A stretch of 64,000 nucleotides of DNA from Candidatus Gastranaerophilales bacterium (GTDB taxonomy: Bacteria; Cyanobacteriota; Vampirovibrionia; Gastranaerophilales; Gastranaerophilaceae), in contig CALVED010000009.1 in NCBI GenBank assembly GCA_944326485.1, forward strand, positions 1-64,000, in the 5' to 3' direction. Numbering within the stretch: the first letter of the stretch is position 1; the number at the start of each line of letters is the position of its first letter. Both the position numbers and the translations under genes were made by a program. A model generated the notes under the pieces. It did no database searches. It worked only from the letters and a program-made list of their open reading frames with translations, and had not been told where the DNA came from. Shown here piece by piece: positions 9,333-17,283 of this stretch.

Positions 9333-10057
9333 CTTAACCTCAGGAATGCTTCAATTTTTGCTTTTGTAGAATTTGTAACAGTATCATCTATATCAATATA
9401 TAACCCATTGTACTTATCTGCCAAATATTTGGCAAGTTGAGATTTTGAACAAAAAGATTGAGAATAAAAAACAGTAGGAACATCTTTATCAATATACATT
9501 TCAAGCTCAATATCAGCAGGCGACATTGCTTCTACACATCTTGTCCAGCCATATAAGTGAGTTTCATCAGGAAATAATTCCAATATTGATAAATCATTTG
9601 GAGGTACTCCCCAAAAACCGAATCTGGCCTTACTTTGTTTTAACTTTAACCCTTCATTTGAATCATATATACCCTTTGTTATAAGCTCAACCTTCTCTCT
9701 TAAAGGTAAATTTGATGTTGATATTTTTATTTCTCTTCTATATGTCTTCTCTTCAAAAATACTTGAAACAATATTAAATCCCATGTCTTTAAGAAGTTCA
9801 TAACAAAACCAGCCGCTATCACATTTATCTTTTCCTATTGGTGCAAGTATTATTAATAATTCATTTTTATAATGAAATGCAGCATTAATAATATTTTTTA
9901 TAATTGCACAATAAGATTCGGGCAAAATATCTTGCTTATTAAAACCATAATCAATATCAAAGTCTACCCAAACTGCATTGGGGTACATTTTCTTATATTT
10001 ATCTATTAAATCAGGATGAGGATAACCCCAAAATCCTATTATATTTTTTACATTCAT
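9329..10057 (-). CDS. Two-repeat orphan protein coupled to the BadF-type activase
   Basis: A 242-residue protein made of two similar halves: NIIGFWGYPHPDL at residues 5-17 and RFGFWGVPPNDLSILELFP at 145-163. Each half begins with a 'GFWG-x-P' strand, and the second is followed by YGWTRCVEAMSPADIELEMY. Several conserved-looking Cys (C50, C79, C85 and others) could bind metal. It ends inside the start of the activase gene, so the two are likely made together and act on the same system. It could be a reduced relative of HgdB/CoA-dehydratase-type subunits or a wholly different partner. I cannot name it; no signal peptide. Confidence 0.6.
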   Translation of the reverse strand: MNVKNIIGFWGYPHPDLIDKYKKMYPNAVWVDFDIDYGFNKQDILPESYCAIIKNIINAAFHYKNELLIILAPIGKDKCDSGWFCYELLKDMGFNIVSSIFEEKTYRREIKISTSNLPLREKVELITKGIYDSNEGLKLKQSKARFGFWGVPPNDLSILELFPDETHLYGWTRCVEAMSPADIELEMYIDKDVPTVFYSQSFCSKSQLAKYLADKYNGLYIDIDDTVTNSTKAKIEAFLRLR

Positions 10058-10099
10058 AAATAAATTATAATATAAATGATGTCTTTTATTTATAAACCC

Positions 10100-10107
10100 T
10101 GTATAAT
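10100..10107 (+). promoter_or_regulatory. -10 box at leaderless spacing before the Nudix gene
   Basis: TATAAT at 10102-10107, preceded by TG, ends 6 bases before the ATG at 10114, so transcription should begin at about the start codon. No Shine-Dalgarno exists between. The -35 is weak. Confidence 0.5.
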
Positions 10108-10113
10108 TTTTTT

Positions 10114-10644
10114 ATGAGAAATTTATATGAAAAAACATTAAATTCAGAAACAATATATAAAGGAAAAGTTTTTACCATTACAAAAGATAATGTCGAATTA
10201 TCTGACGGTTATAAAACAATAAGAGAAGTTGTTCACCACTCCGGCGGTGTTGTTATTGTTGCTGAGAAAAATAATAATATATTAATGGTAAAACAATTCA
10301 GATATCCAACTCAAGAAGTATTATATGAACTTCCTGCAGGAAAGCTTGATAAAGAAAATGAAGATATATTATCGGCTGCAAAAAGAGAATTAGAAGAAGA
10401 AACAGGTCACATTGCAAATTCTTGGGAATCTTTAGGTTTTATATGGACAAGTCCGGGTTTTTGTAATGAAAAACTTTATTTTTTTAAAGCTAAAGATTTA
10501 TCTTTTAAAGGTCAGCATCTGGATGAAGGAGAAATATTAGACTATATAGAAATAAAAAAAGAAGATGTCTTTTCTATGATAAAGAACGGTCAAATTAATG
10601 ATTCAAAAACAATTTCTGCACTTATGAGGGCATATTTTCTATGA
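10114..10644 (+). CDS. nudF: ADP-ribose pyrophosphatase-like Nudix hydrolase
   Basis: Hydrolyses ADP-ribose or similar nucleoside diphosphate sugars. The 176-residue protein has the Nudix box as G...AAKRELEEETGHI with the RELxEE core, preceded by MVKQFRYPTQEVLYELPAG, the typical lead strand of the ADP-ribose pyrophosphatase subfamily, and followed by ESLGFIWTSPGFCNEKLYFF. The ATG is fixed by the -10 box just upstream. It overlaps the next gene by 4 bases (ATGA), forming a short operon with the HAD phosphatase and ispF. The exact substrate cannot be told from sequence. Confidence 0.85.
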   Translation: MRNLYEKTLNSETIYKGKVFTITKDNVELSDGYKTIREVVHHSGGVVIVAEKNNNILMVKQFRYPTQEVLYELPAGKLDKENEDILSAAKRELEEETGHIANSWESLGFIWTSPGFCNEKLYFFKAKDLSFKGQHLDEGEILDYIEIKKEDVFSMIKNGQINDSKTISALMRAYFL

Positions 10645-11435
10645 TAAAAATGGTAGTTACAGATATTGACGGTACAATTTATACACCTGAACAAGGTATA
10701 AAACAAGAGGTAAAAGATTGCATACAAAATCTTTGTGACAAAGGAATTTACGTTGCAATTGCAACAGGAAGAACATACGGAAGCGCAAAAAGTATTGCAG
10801 ACAGAATTGGAATTAAATGCCCATTAATATGTTATCAGGGCGGACTCATTAGTTCTTATGATGGTAAATTACTTGATGTTAAGTACCTTGATAAAAATAT
10901 TGCTAAAGAAATTATTGATGATTTCAGAAAAAGAAATATTCATCTTAATGTTTATATTGAAGATAAACTATACGTTGAAGATGATGATGACTACATAAAA
11001 GATTATATTGGAGATAAAGGAATTGATTACTTTAAAGTAAGCTCTTTTGACGAACTTGATTTTACTAAATTAAATAAATTACTGGCAATAAGATATGATT
11101 GTAAATTTATAAATGATTTAATAGCAGAGCTTCAGAATAAATATCCGCAAATATATGTAGTAAAGTCACACGATTATTTTTGTGAAATAGCAAATAAAGA
11201 AGCAACAAAAGGAAATGCAATAAAATTTCTGGCAAACATGTATGGAATTAAACTTGATGAAGTACTTGCAATTGGTGATCAAAATAATGATATAGAAATG
11301 ATAGAAACAGCAGGAATTGGCGTTGCAATGGTAAACGGAACTGAAGAAATAAAAAGTAAAGCAAATTATATAACTGATTCTGTTCAAAACGACGGTTTTA
11401 TAAAAGCTATTAATAAATTTGTATGGGGAAATTAA
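10641..11435 (+). CDS. Cof-type HAD-IIB sugar-phosphate/FMN phosphatase
   Basis: Haloacid dehalogenase superfamily phosphatase, Cof/YidA branch, 264 residues. Motif I is VVTDIDGTI (nucleophile Asp8, acid/base Asp10), motif II is AIATGRTY, motif III is the Lys of ATKGNAIKF, and motif IV is AIGDQNNDIEMI; the closing GVAMVNG and ANYIT are standard for Cof proteins. Members dephosphorylate sugar phosphates, FMN or PLP with overlapping specificity. The start overlaps the Nudix stop and the stop lies one base before the ispF start, so all three are probably one transcript. Cytoplasmic. Confidence 0.88.
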   Translation: MIKMVVTDIDGTIYTPEQGIKQEVKDCIQNLCDKGIYVAIATGRTYGSAKSIADRIGIKCPLICYQGGLISSYDGKLLDVKYLDKNIAKEIIDDFRKRNIHLNVYIEDKLYVEDDDDYIKDYIGDKGIDYFKVSSFDELDFTKLNKLLAIRYDCKFINDLIAELQNKYPQIYVVKSHDYFCEIANKEATKGNAIKFLANMYGIKLDEVLAIGDQNNDIEMIETAGIGVAMVNGTEEIKSKANYITDSVQNDGFIKAINKFVWGN

Positions 11436-11436
11436 A

Positions 11437-11925
11437 ATGTATAGAATAGGACAGGGTTTTGATATTCATAAACTTGTTGAAGGCAGAAAATTTATTCTTG
11501 GCGGAGTTGAAATAGATTATGAAAAAGGGCTTTTGGGACATTCTGATGCAGATGCACTTGTTCACTCAATTATAGATGCCCTTTTTGGAGCTTTAGCTCT
11601 TGGCGATATTGGAACTCATTTTCCCGATTCAGATTCTAAATATAAGAATATAGACAGTCTGATTCTACTAAAAAAAGCATATAATTTAGTAAAACAAAAC
11701 GGATATATAATAAATAATTTAGATAATACCATTATGGTTCAAGAACCTAAAATGAAACCATATATTCCTTTAATGCAAGAAAAATTGGCTTCTGTATTAG
11801 AAATTGATAAATCATTAATATCAATAAAAGCAAAAACTATGGAAGAACAAGATTCTGTAGGAAATAAAAAAGCAGTTGCGACACAAAGCATTGTACTTCT
11901 AATAAAAAGTACTAATATTCAGTAA
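11437..11925 (+). CDS. ispF: 2-C-methyl-D-erythritol 2,4-cyclodiphosphate synthase
   Basis: Fifth step of the MEP isoprenoid route, forming the cyclic diphosphate with release of CMP. Signature parts: GQGFDIHKL (metal-binding Asp/His), GHSDADALVHSIIDALFGA, GDIGTHFPDSD and the C-terminal AKTMEEQDSVG segment. The ATG at 11437 gives 162 residues, the normal length, with GGGG 8 bases upstream; a TTG six codons earlier is less likely. Its 3' end overlaps that of the convergent exbD gene by 14 bases. No other MEP genes are in the window. Confidence 0.95.
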   Translation: MYRIGQGFDIHKLVEGRKFILGGVEIDYEKGLLGHSDADALVHSIIDALFGALALGDIGTHFPDSDSKYKNIDSLILLKKAYNLVKQNGYIINNLDNTIMVQEPKMKPYIPLMQEKLASVLEIDKSLISIKAKTMEEQDSVGNKKAVATQSIVLLIKSTNIQ

Positions 11926-12301
11926 TTGAAATATTAGTTACACCAACATTTCTGGCTTCATCCATTAATTTAACAACAGCACCATGTGTAGAGTTTTCCT
12001 GTGACATTATTAACAACCCGTCAGGACAATTTTGTACTTGCTGAGAAATAAAGCTTCCCAGTTCATTAACAGGAACTTCAACATCATCTACCATATATTT
12101 ATCATCATTTGTAACTACAACCTTTAATAATTTAGAATCTTTTATTTCATCTTGAACCTCAATCATATTCGGAACGGCAAGATTTAATCCCTGTTGATCC
12201 AATAAAGGTGCAATAACCATCATTATAATTAGCAATACCAAAAAGATATCTGTTAGTGGTGTTATATTTATTTCATTAAATGTCTTTCTTTGTCCTGCCA
12301 T
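11912..12301 (-). CDS. exbD: ExbD/TolR-family protein, second copy
   Basis: Part of the proton-driven ExbB-ExbD motor that energises TonB. The 129-residue protein has a short cytoplasmic lead, one membrane helix ITPLTDIFLVLLIIMMVIAP with the essential Asp in PLTD, and a periplasmic domain. It is the last gene of the tonB-exbB-exbD-exbD run, 11 bases after the first exbD. The membrane-helix DNA is almost identical to that of the other copy while the periplasmic parts differ, as expected after duplication and specialisation. Confidence 0.9.
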   Translation of the reverse strand: MAGQRKTFNEINITPLTDIFLVLLIIMMVIAPLLDQQGLNLAVPNMIEVQDEIKDSKLLKVVVTNDDKYMVDDVEVPVNELGSFISQQVQNCPDGLLIMSQENSTHGAVVKLMDEARNVGVTNISITEY

Positions 12302-12312
12302 TTTTATTTCCC

Positions 12313-12837
12313 TTACTCATCCCAATTATAGTCTTGACCACTAACTTGAGATTTATTTTTAGTTATATCGTTTTTAGTTATATCATTTTTAACTGCAGCA
12401 TTTTTTTCAAGATTACGTTGTTCCTTTTTTGTTAAAGGTTCACCAGCAACAACAAGCTTTGTATATTCAGCCTCTTGAGCAGCTTTCATAATTTTCAAAA
12501 TTTCAGTATTTTTAGTTTGACTATCTGCCTTAACTACAACTTCAGGTTTTTCAATATAAGGTTTTAGCTCATTAAGTTCTTTAACCAAAGAATTAGAACT
12601 AATAGGCTTACCATTAATGTAGAATTGCCCTGTTTTAGTTACTGAAATTTCAGCATTTTTCTGTTCAATAGAAATTCCACTATTAATTTCTGGAATATTG
12701 ATATTAGTATCAACCGATTGAAAAGAAGGAGCTATTACCATCATTATGATTAGCAATACCAAAAAGATATCGGTCAACGGAGTAATATTTATTTCTGTAA
12801 ACAACTTTTTATTATTATCTGAACTAGAAAATGCCAT
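12313..12837 (-). CDS. exbD: ExbD/TolR-family protein, first copy with C-terminal tail
   Basis: A 174-residue ExbD/TolR protein: membrane helix ITPLTDIFLVLLIIMMVIAP with the proton-path Asp, and a periplasmic domain with the VVKADSQTKNTEILKIMKAA run typical of the family. It has an unusual Lys/Asn-rich C-terminal tail containing a five-residue tandem repeat (NDITK twice). It sits 10 bases downstream of exbB. Two ExbD types with one ExbB suggest a mixed or alternating motor (inference). Confidence 0.9.
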   Translation of the reverse strand: MAFSSSDNNKKLFTEINITPLTDIFLVLLIIMMVIAPSFQSVDTNINIPEINSGISIEQKNAEISVTKTGQFYINGKPISSNSLVKELNELKPYIEKPEVVVKADSQTKNTEILKIMKAAQEAEYTKLVVAGEPLTKKEQRNLEKNAAVKNDITKNDITKNKSQVSGQDYNWDE

Positions 12838-12847
12838 TTTTATTTCC

Positions 12848-13483
12848 CTAAACTAATGCTTTTTGTTGTACGGTTTCTTCTGAATCTGTAAAGCTTAAGA
12901 ATAATAATTTAATAAGCTGAAAATCATCTTCATATCTTTTAACTGTTGATTGGAATAAGTTATATAAGATAACAGCTACAATTGCAACACCAAGACCGAA
13001 TGCTGTAGCAATAAGAGCAGAACCAATACCCATAGCAACCGCAGCAGATTGGTTACCCTGTGAAGCTAAATCTTGAAACGTATATAATATTCTAACAACA
13101 GTACCAAATAAACCTAAGAAAGGACAAACACCGCCAATAGTACCTAATATTGTAAGATACTTTTCAAGTTTTCTTGTGGCTAAATTTGCAGATATATCAA
13201 AAGAACGAGAAAAACCTTGTTTTTGTTCAGAAAAAATCCTAACAGCTTCTTCTGAAACTTCACCTATAACACCGCCCAATTGAATACTTAGGCTTTTAGC
13301 AGCTTCTAATCTGTTATTAACTAATTCTGTTTTTAAAGCTTTAATAAATCTTACAACATCTCTCTTATTTTGATTATAAAAATTGAATCGGTTTATAGCA
13401 ACAGCAACTGTTAATATAGAACATAGTAAAATAGGTAAAAGTACCGGCCAGTCCAGTTTAATTGAATGTAATAGTAATTCCAT
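12848..13483 (-). CDS. exbB: ExbB/TolQ/MotA-family proton channel protein
   Basis: The 211-residue protein has three membrane helices: one near residues 12-30, and two in the MotA/TolQ/ExbB core (LTILGTIGGVCPFLGLFGTV and SALIATAFGLGVAIVAVILY). It forms the proton channel with the ExbD proteins downstream and powers the TonB-like protein encoded upstream. The spacing of 42 bases after tonB and 10 before exbD supports one operon. It may serve TonB-type import or Tol-type envelope support; the C-terminal domain of its TonB partner favours the former. Confidence 0.92.
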   Translation of the reverse strand: MELLLHSIKLDWPVLLPILLCSILTVAVAINRFNFYNQNKRDVVRFIKALKTELVNNRLEAAKSLSIQLGGVIGEVSEEAVRIFSEQKQGFSRSFDISANLATRKLEKYLTILGTIGGVCPFLGLFGTVVRILYTFQDLASQGNQSAAVAMGIGSALIATAFGLGVAIVAVILYNLFQSTVKRYEDDFQLIKLLFLSFTDSEETVQQKALV

Positions 13484-13525
13484 AATTTATTTCCTCTTTT
13501 CTTATATAATTTTTATCTTCGTAAC

Positions 13526-14713
13526 TTAGTACATTGATACACCTAAAACATTGTAATCAAATGTAAATTGGATATCCACACTGTTACCTCTAAATTCTGG
13601 AGGTAAAGGTCTAAACGGTGCAGTTAATTTAACTGCATTTATAGCTGCATCATCTGCCGCTTTAAGTCCGGATGACTTACTTACTTGTATATTTAATAAT
13701 CTGCCATCTCTGCTGATAGTAAACAGTAAAATAACACGTTTACTTTCATTACCCTTAGGCGGATCCCAATTCATTTTAATACGTCTTTGTAATTCTTTCA
13801 TATAAGGACCAAAATCAGGTTCCTTAATAGCATCTATACCCGGTGCTCCTTTTGGATTTCCTGGTCCTGGGTTCCCTACATTACCTCTTCCTGTTCCGTA
13901 GGAATTTGAAAATCTGCCATTTCCACCGCCATAAGAACCGGAACTAGAACCAGAACGCGATGCAGAAAAACTTGGAGAAGGAGCAGAGCTGCCACTTCCT
14001 TTTCCACCGGCAGAACCCCCACCTATTTTAGGCGCAGAAGTTACAGGCGCTGTAGTCGGTTGAGCAACCTGAGGTATTGCTGATTTTGGAATAGGTATAT
14101 TAAAATTAGATAATGGTTTTGGTGTAGCCTTCGGAACAACAGGAGCCGGAGTCGGCTTTGGTGCAGGAGCTTTTGGTGCCGGTGTTTGTTGTTGAACTTG
14201 AGTCGGTTTTGCTGGTTGTTTAACAGCCGGCTTGGTTGCAGGCTTTGTTGCTGCTGGCTTCGATGGTTTTGCTTGCTGTTTTACTACAGGCTTCTGAGTT
14301 GGTTGTTTAGGAGCAGATGGTTTTTTATCAGGAGCTTTTGGAGCTGATGCTTGAGGCAATGATACAGGTCTTTTAGGATCATGCTTACCACCTGCTTGTG
14401 AATTTTTATCTGCTCTGTTTTTTGTATTTTTATCTATTGGAGGAGCTTCTTTTTCTACTAATACAAACTCTATATCTTTTGGCTTAAGATCAGGTTTTTT
14501 TAGCATATCAAAATCTATACCCAATAACCTTAAAACTAAAGATGCAAAAAAAAGAATGATAATAACGGCCGGATGCAATAATATTGAAACTATTAAAGCT
14601 TTCTCAAAACTAATCTCATCCTTTTCTTTACGGACTACCGCAGGCAACTCATATATTGCTTTTGAGTTTTTATTTTTTTCTATAGCGTTATTATCATTCT
14701 TTAAAACTGACAT
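13526..14713 (-). CDS. tonB: TonB-family energy transducer with long Pro/Lys- and Gly/Ser-rich stalk
   Basis: A protein of 395 residues. A cytoplasmic lead is followed by one membrane helix near residues 38-66, then a long periplasmic stalk: Lys/Pro/Ala/Gln-rich (about 100-205), then Gly/Ser-rich (about 225-285). The C-terminal TonB domain is seen as ELQRRIKMNWDPPKG, VILLFTISRDGRLLNIQVSK and DDAAINAVKLTAPFRPLPPE. It carries energy from the ExbB-ExbD motor to outer-membrane receptors. It is the first gene of the four-gene run. No TonB-dependent receptor is in the window. Confidence 0.9.
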   Translation of the reverse strand: MSVLKNDNNAIEKNKNSKAIYELPAVVRKEKDEISFEKALIVSILLHPAVIIILFFASLVLRLLGIDFDMLKKPDLKPKDIEFVLVEKEAPPIDKNTKNRADKNSQAGGKHDPKRPVSLPQASAPKAPDKKPSAPKQPTQKPVVKQQAKPSKPAATKPATKPAVKQPAKPTQVQQQTPAPKAPAPKPTPAPVVPKATPKPLSNFNIPIPKSAIPQVAQPTTAPVTSAPKIGGGSAGGKGSGSSAPSPSFSASRSGSSSGSYGGGNGRFSNSYGTGRGNVGNPGPGNPKGAPGIDAIKEPDFGPYMKELQRRIKMNWDPPKGNESKRVILLFTISRDGRLLNIQVSKSSGLKAADDAAINAVKLTAPFRPLPPEFRGNSVDIQFTFDYNVLGVSMY

Positions 14714-14782
14714 TCCCTAAATTCCCATTTGCTAGTTATTTTATCAAAAAATAAATAATAAAACAAATAGCCTGTTTACTAT

Positions 14783-15556
14783 CTAATATGGATTATTAGT
14801 TGAGACAGTTATCGGTTGGTCTAAAACTATATTTAATTGAGCACCTTGAGGAATATCGATATTTCCGCCTTTGTCAAATAAAGATTTACCAAGCCCTAAT
14901 CCACCTCCAAGTGCAGTACCATATATAGCACCTTTTCCTACACTACCTGAAGATAAAGCACCCATTGCAGTACCCAATGCTGCACCTGCTGCTGCTCCAA
15001 TTCCGATATCTTTTGCATATTCTTTTGTGGTATCTTTTCCTGTACTTGCTTTTAATATCCCTGTTCCATCATCTGTCTGAATGCTTGCATTAAGTGGTAT
15101 CATTTGTCCATATGGTGTCATTATATTTGTAAATTTAATTTGAATTTTTCCGCTTCTTGTGGCAAAACCAGCCTTCTTGGCTTGAATTACAGTACCGTTA
15201 ATTTTACTTCCTGCAGCTGCTATTAAGTCTTTACCATAATAAAAATCTGATGAAAGATACATCGTTACACTATCACCTACTTTTGCCGTCTCTGAACTTA
15301 TAGGAGCCATTGTTGTAGCCGCAAATGTTGTATTCACAGGTACCATTACTACATTTCCTTGCAAATTATTATAATTACTATTATATCCTTGACTTTGATA
15401 TGAATTTACAGGTAGTGGATACTGTGTTTGGTTATATCCATTTGTATTATATTGCATTGTAGGTGTCTGCATAGTGTAGTTTGATGCAGCAAATACATAG
15501 CTTGGAGTTAATGCAAATGATGCTATTATTGCAATTGATAATAATTGTTTTTTCAT
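14783..15556 (-). CDS. Exported protein with glycine-zipper segment
   Basis: A 257-residue protein with a clear signal peptide (MKKQLLSIAIIASFALTPSY, cut near VFA-A). An Asn/Gln/Tyr-rich linker is followed by a beta-rich domain (VGDSVTMYLSSDFYYG, GSKINGTVIQAKKAG), then a Gly/Ala glycine-zipper (IGIGAAAGAALGTAMGALSS and GGGLGLGK) that may insert in the outer membrane, and a last strand with QGAQLNIVLDQPITV. The same order is found in the exported protein at 52481-53197, and the beta part recalls VirB10/TrbI-like barrels. It follows tonB on the same strand side by 69 bases. Function unknown; envelope protein. Confidence 0.7.
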   Translation of the reverse strand: MKKQLLSIAIIASFALTPSYVFAASNYTMQTPTMQYNTNGYNQTQYPLPVNSYQSQGYNSNYNNLQGNVVMVPVNTTFAATTMAPISSETAKVGDSVTMYLSSDFYYGKDLIAAAGSKINGTVIQAKKAGFATRSGKIQIKFTNIMTPYGQMIPLNASIQTDDGTGILKASTGKDTTKEYAKDIGIGAAAGAALGTAMGALSSGSVGKGAIYGTALGGGLGLGKSLFDKGGNIDIPQGAQLNIVLDQPITVSTNNPY

Positions 15557-15619
15557 GTTTTTCTCCTTACTTACCCTTGTTATTACTCTTTATTTAAAAC
15601 GATAAAAATAATTTTAAGT

Positions 15620-16219
15620 TCATTTAACTTCAATATCTTCTTCTATAATTAAAAATAATTCAGCACCCGGCTTAATAACAGTATGCCTTCCCATTTCCAA
15701 AACATTTAATGGAGCTGCCTGCAAAAAAGGTTTTAATCTTTGTGAATAATGAGGAACTTTTCTATAGTATACTGTAGATGTTTGCTTCCCGCCAAGATAA
15801 TTATCATTATCACTATATATATGTCCCTTTATTTTATATACTCTTTTATCAGGTGTTATCATTTTATTTATCTTTATTTTTATTGCACCATCTCGTCCTT
15901 GAACTGGCTCTCTTAAATCTTCTATTTCTCCATAAAATTTTGTATTTTCAGGAATAACTTTTGTCTCATATATATACATATCTTGTGAATTTATAAACCA
16001 AATTTCATCTTCTATATCAGATGTTAATGTCGAAAATTCAATTGGAACAATTACTTTTACAAATGTTCCTTTTCTTATTTTGTAATTTGCATTTGTCTCA
16101 TTTGCACTTATTATATCAATATTATTTATAATACATAAAAATATTATAAATAACGCTGCTATTATTTTTTTTATATTTATCATATTAACAGTATTAATAT
16201 TTTCTTTAAGAAAAGCCAT
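15620..16219 (-). CDS. Exported beta-rich protein of unknown function
   Basis: A 199-residue protein with an N-terminal hydrophobic segment (IIAALFIIFLCIINNID) ending in a plausible cleavage site (ISA-N). The real start may be Met13, which gives a standard signal peptide; neither start has a good ribosome site. The mature part alternates beta strands, with PENTKFYGEIEDLREP and GAIKIKINKMITPDKRVYKI at the place of the matching strands in the neighbouring 257-residue protein, and ends in PGAELFLIIEEDIEVK like its QGAQLNIVLDQPITV. It probably belongs to the same exported family but lacks the glycine zipper. Confidence 0.65.
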   Translation of the reverse strand: MAFLKENINTVNMINIKKIIAALFIIFLCIINNIDIISANETNANYKIRKGTFVKVIVPIEFSTLTSDIEDEIWFINSQDMYIYETKVIPENTKFYGEIEDLREPVQGRDGAIKIKINKMITPDKRVYKIKGHIYSDNDNYLGGKQTSTVYYRKVPHYSQRLKPFLQAAPLNVLEMGRHTVIKPGAELFLIIEEDIEVK

Positions 16220-16361
16220 AATTTATAAATATCTTTTTACAAAATTACTAAAATATAAGAAGTTTATTAAATATTATCACATAATTTAGGTAGCAATCAA
16301 TATAATCAAAATGTTTTATTCTCTATATACATCTAATGTATGTATTAAAAAATATGTAATT

Positions 16362-16370
16362 TGCTATAAT
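16362..16370 (+). promoter_or_regulatory. Extended -10 at leaderless spacing before the bioD-like gene
   Basis: TGc then TATAAT (16365-16370) ends 7 bases before the ATG at 16378, so the transcript should start on or beside the start codon. No Shine-Dalgarno is present. Confidence 0.55.
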
Positions 16371-16377
16371 TTACTAT

Positions 16378-17094
16378 ATGAACATATATGTAACAAGTAT
16401 AAATCAAAATAGTGGGAAAACATTTATTTCTGCAGGCATTGCAGCATTAATGCAATCTTTAGGATATAATAGCGGAGTCTACAAGCCAATTCAAACAGGT
16501 GCAATAGATAAGGGTAAATATCTAATTTCTCCGGACTTAACTTTTGTAAAAATGTTAGATCCGTACATTAAAACTCACTCAACTTATATGATGAAAAATA
16601 AAGCGCTCCCTATTGTATGTTCTGAGATTGAAAATATTAAAATTGATATACAAGAAATAAAACGTGACTATTCTATATTTTCTAAAAAAGCAGAAACTAT
16701 TGTTGTTGAAGCTCCTTGCAGTCTTATGACTCCAATAAAAAAAGACACTTTTGCATATAATATTCCTTTAACTCTTAATCTTCCTATTGTTTTTATAATC
16801 AACCCTTCTTCGGATTCTGTAGGTCAATATTTTTCTGAAATATATAATGCTAAATCTTTAGGTTTAGATATTTTGGGAGTTATAATAAACAAATTCCCTG
16901 TATATTCAGAATCAATAGAAATAAAAACATTTCCTTCATTAATTGAAAAATATTGTGATGTAAAAGTACTTGGTTTAATAAGAAATTTTAAAGGAAAAAG
17001 TATTCAAGCGAATATATTAATAAATGAAATATTAAATGGTATTGATATTGAAGATATTTTCAGAATGAAAATACCAAAATTAAATATATATTAG
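16378..17094 (+). CDS. bioD: Dethiobiotin synthetase-like protein
   Basis: BioD-type ATPase that would form the ureido ring of dethiobiotin from DAPA, CO2 and ATP. Seen: P-loop region TSINQNSGKTF, VYKPIQTGA (substrate loop), EAPCSLMTPI at the place of the usual 'EGAGGLLVPI', and VIINKFP in the later strand. The first Gly of the P-loop is Ser and the GAGG loop is altered, so activity is not certain; the family also includes cobyrinate-synthase-type relatives. 238 residues, normal length. A biotin transporter gene, bioY, lies at 31864-32505, but no other biotin synthesis gene is in the window. Confidence 0.75.
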   Translation: MNIYVTSINQNSGKTFISAGIAALMQSLGYNSGVYKPIQTGAIDKGKYLISPDLTFVKMLDPYIKTHSTYMMKNKALPIVCSEIENIKIDIQEIKRDYSIFSKKAETIVVEAPCSLMTPIKKDTFAYNIPLTLNLPIVFIINPSSDSVGQYFSEIYNAKSLGLDILGVIINKFPVYSESIEIKTFPSLIEKYCDVKVLGLIRNFKGKSIQANILINEILNGIDIEDIFRMKIPKLNIY

Positions 17095-17163
17095 ATTTAA
17101 TCCTTAATCATACTTTATTTTCAAGTCATGATAACGAACAAAATACTTGTATTTTTATAATAT

Positions 17164-17244
17164 TTAATCTAGTGTAGCACTTTGTTACCGAGCAACCCTC
17201 GCTAACAAAGTACTCAACTTTTAAAAACGCCTCTTAAAAATTTT
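17164..17244. repeat. Dispersed hairpin repeat, copy 1
   Basis: An 81-bp intergenic element whose core is an inverted repeat: ACTTTGTTA (17179-17187) and TAACAAAGT (17203-17211) around a GC-richer loop. It is followed by CTTTTAAAAACGCC-like sequence. The same element lies at 54906-54986 (about 80 percent identical by eye) and in weaker form at 48008-48083. No T-run follows, so it is not a plain terminator. It may be a small REP/MITE-like element. Confidence 0.7.
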
Positions 17245-17283
17245 CAATCAATTCTTGAGCAAATTGCAATTTTTATCGAAATA

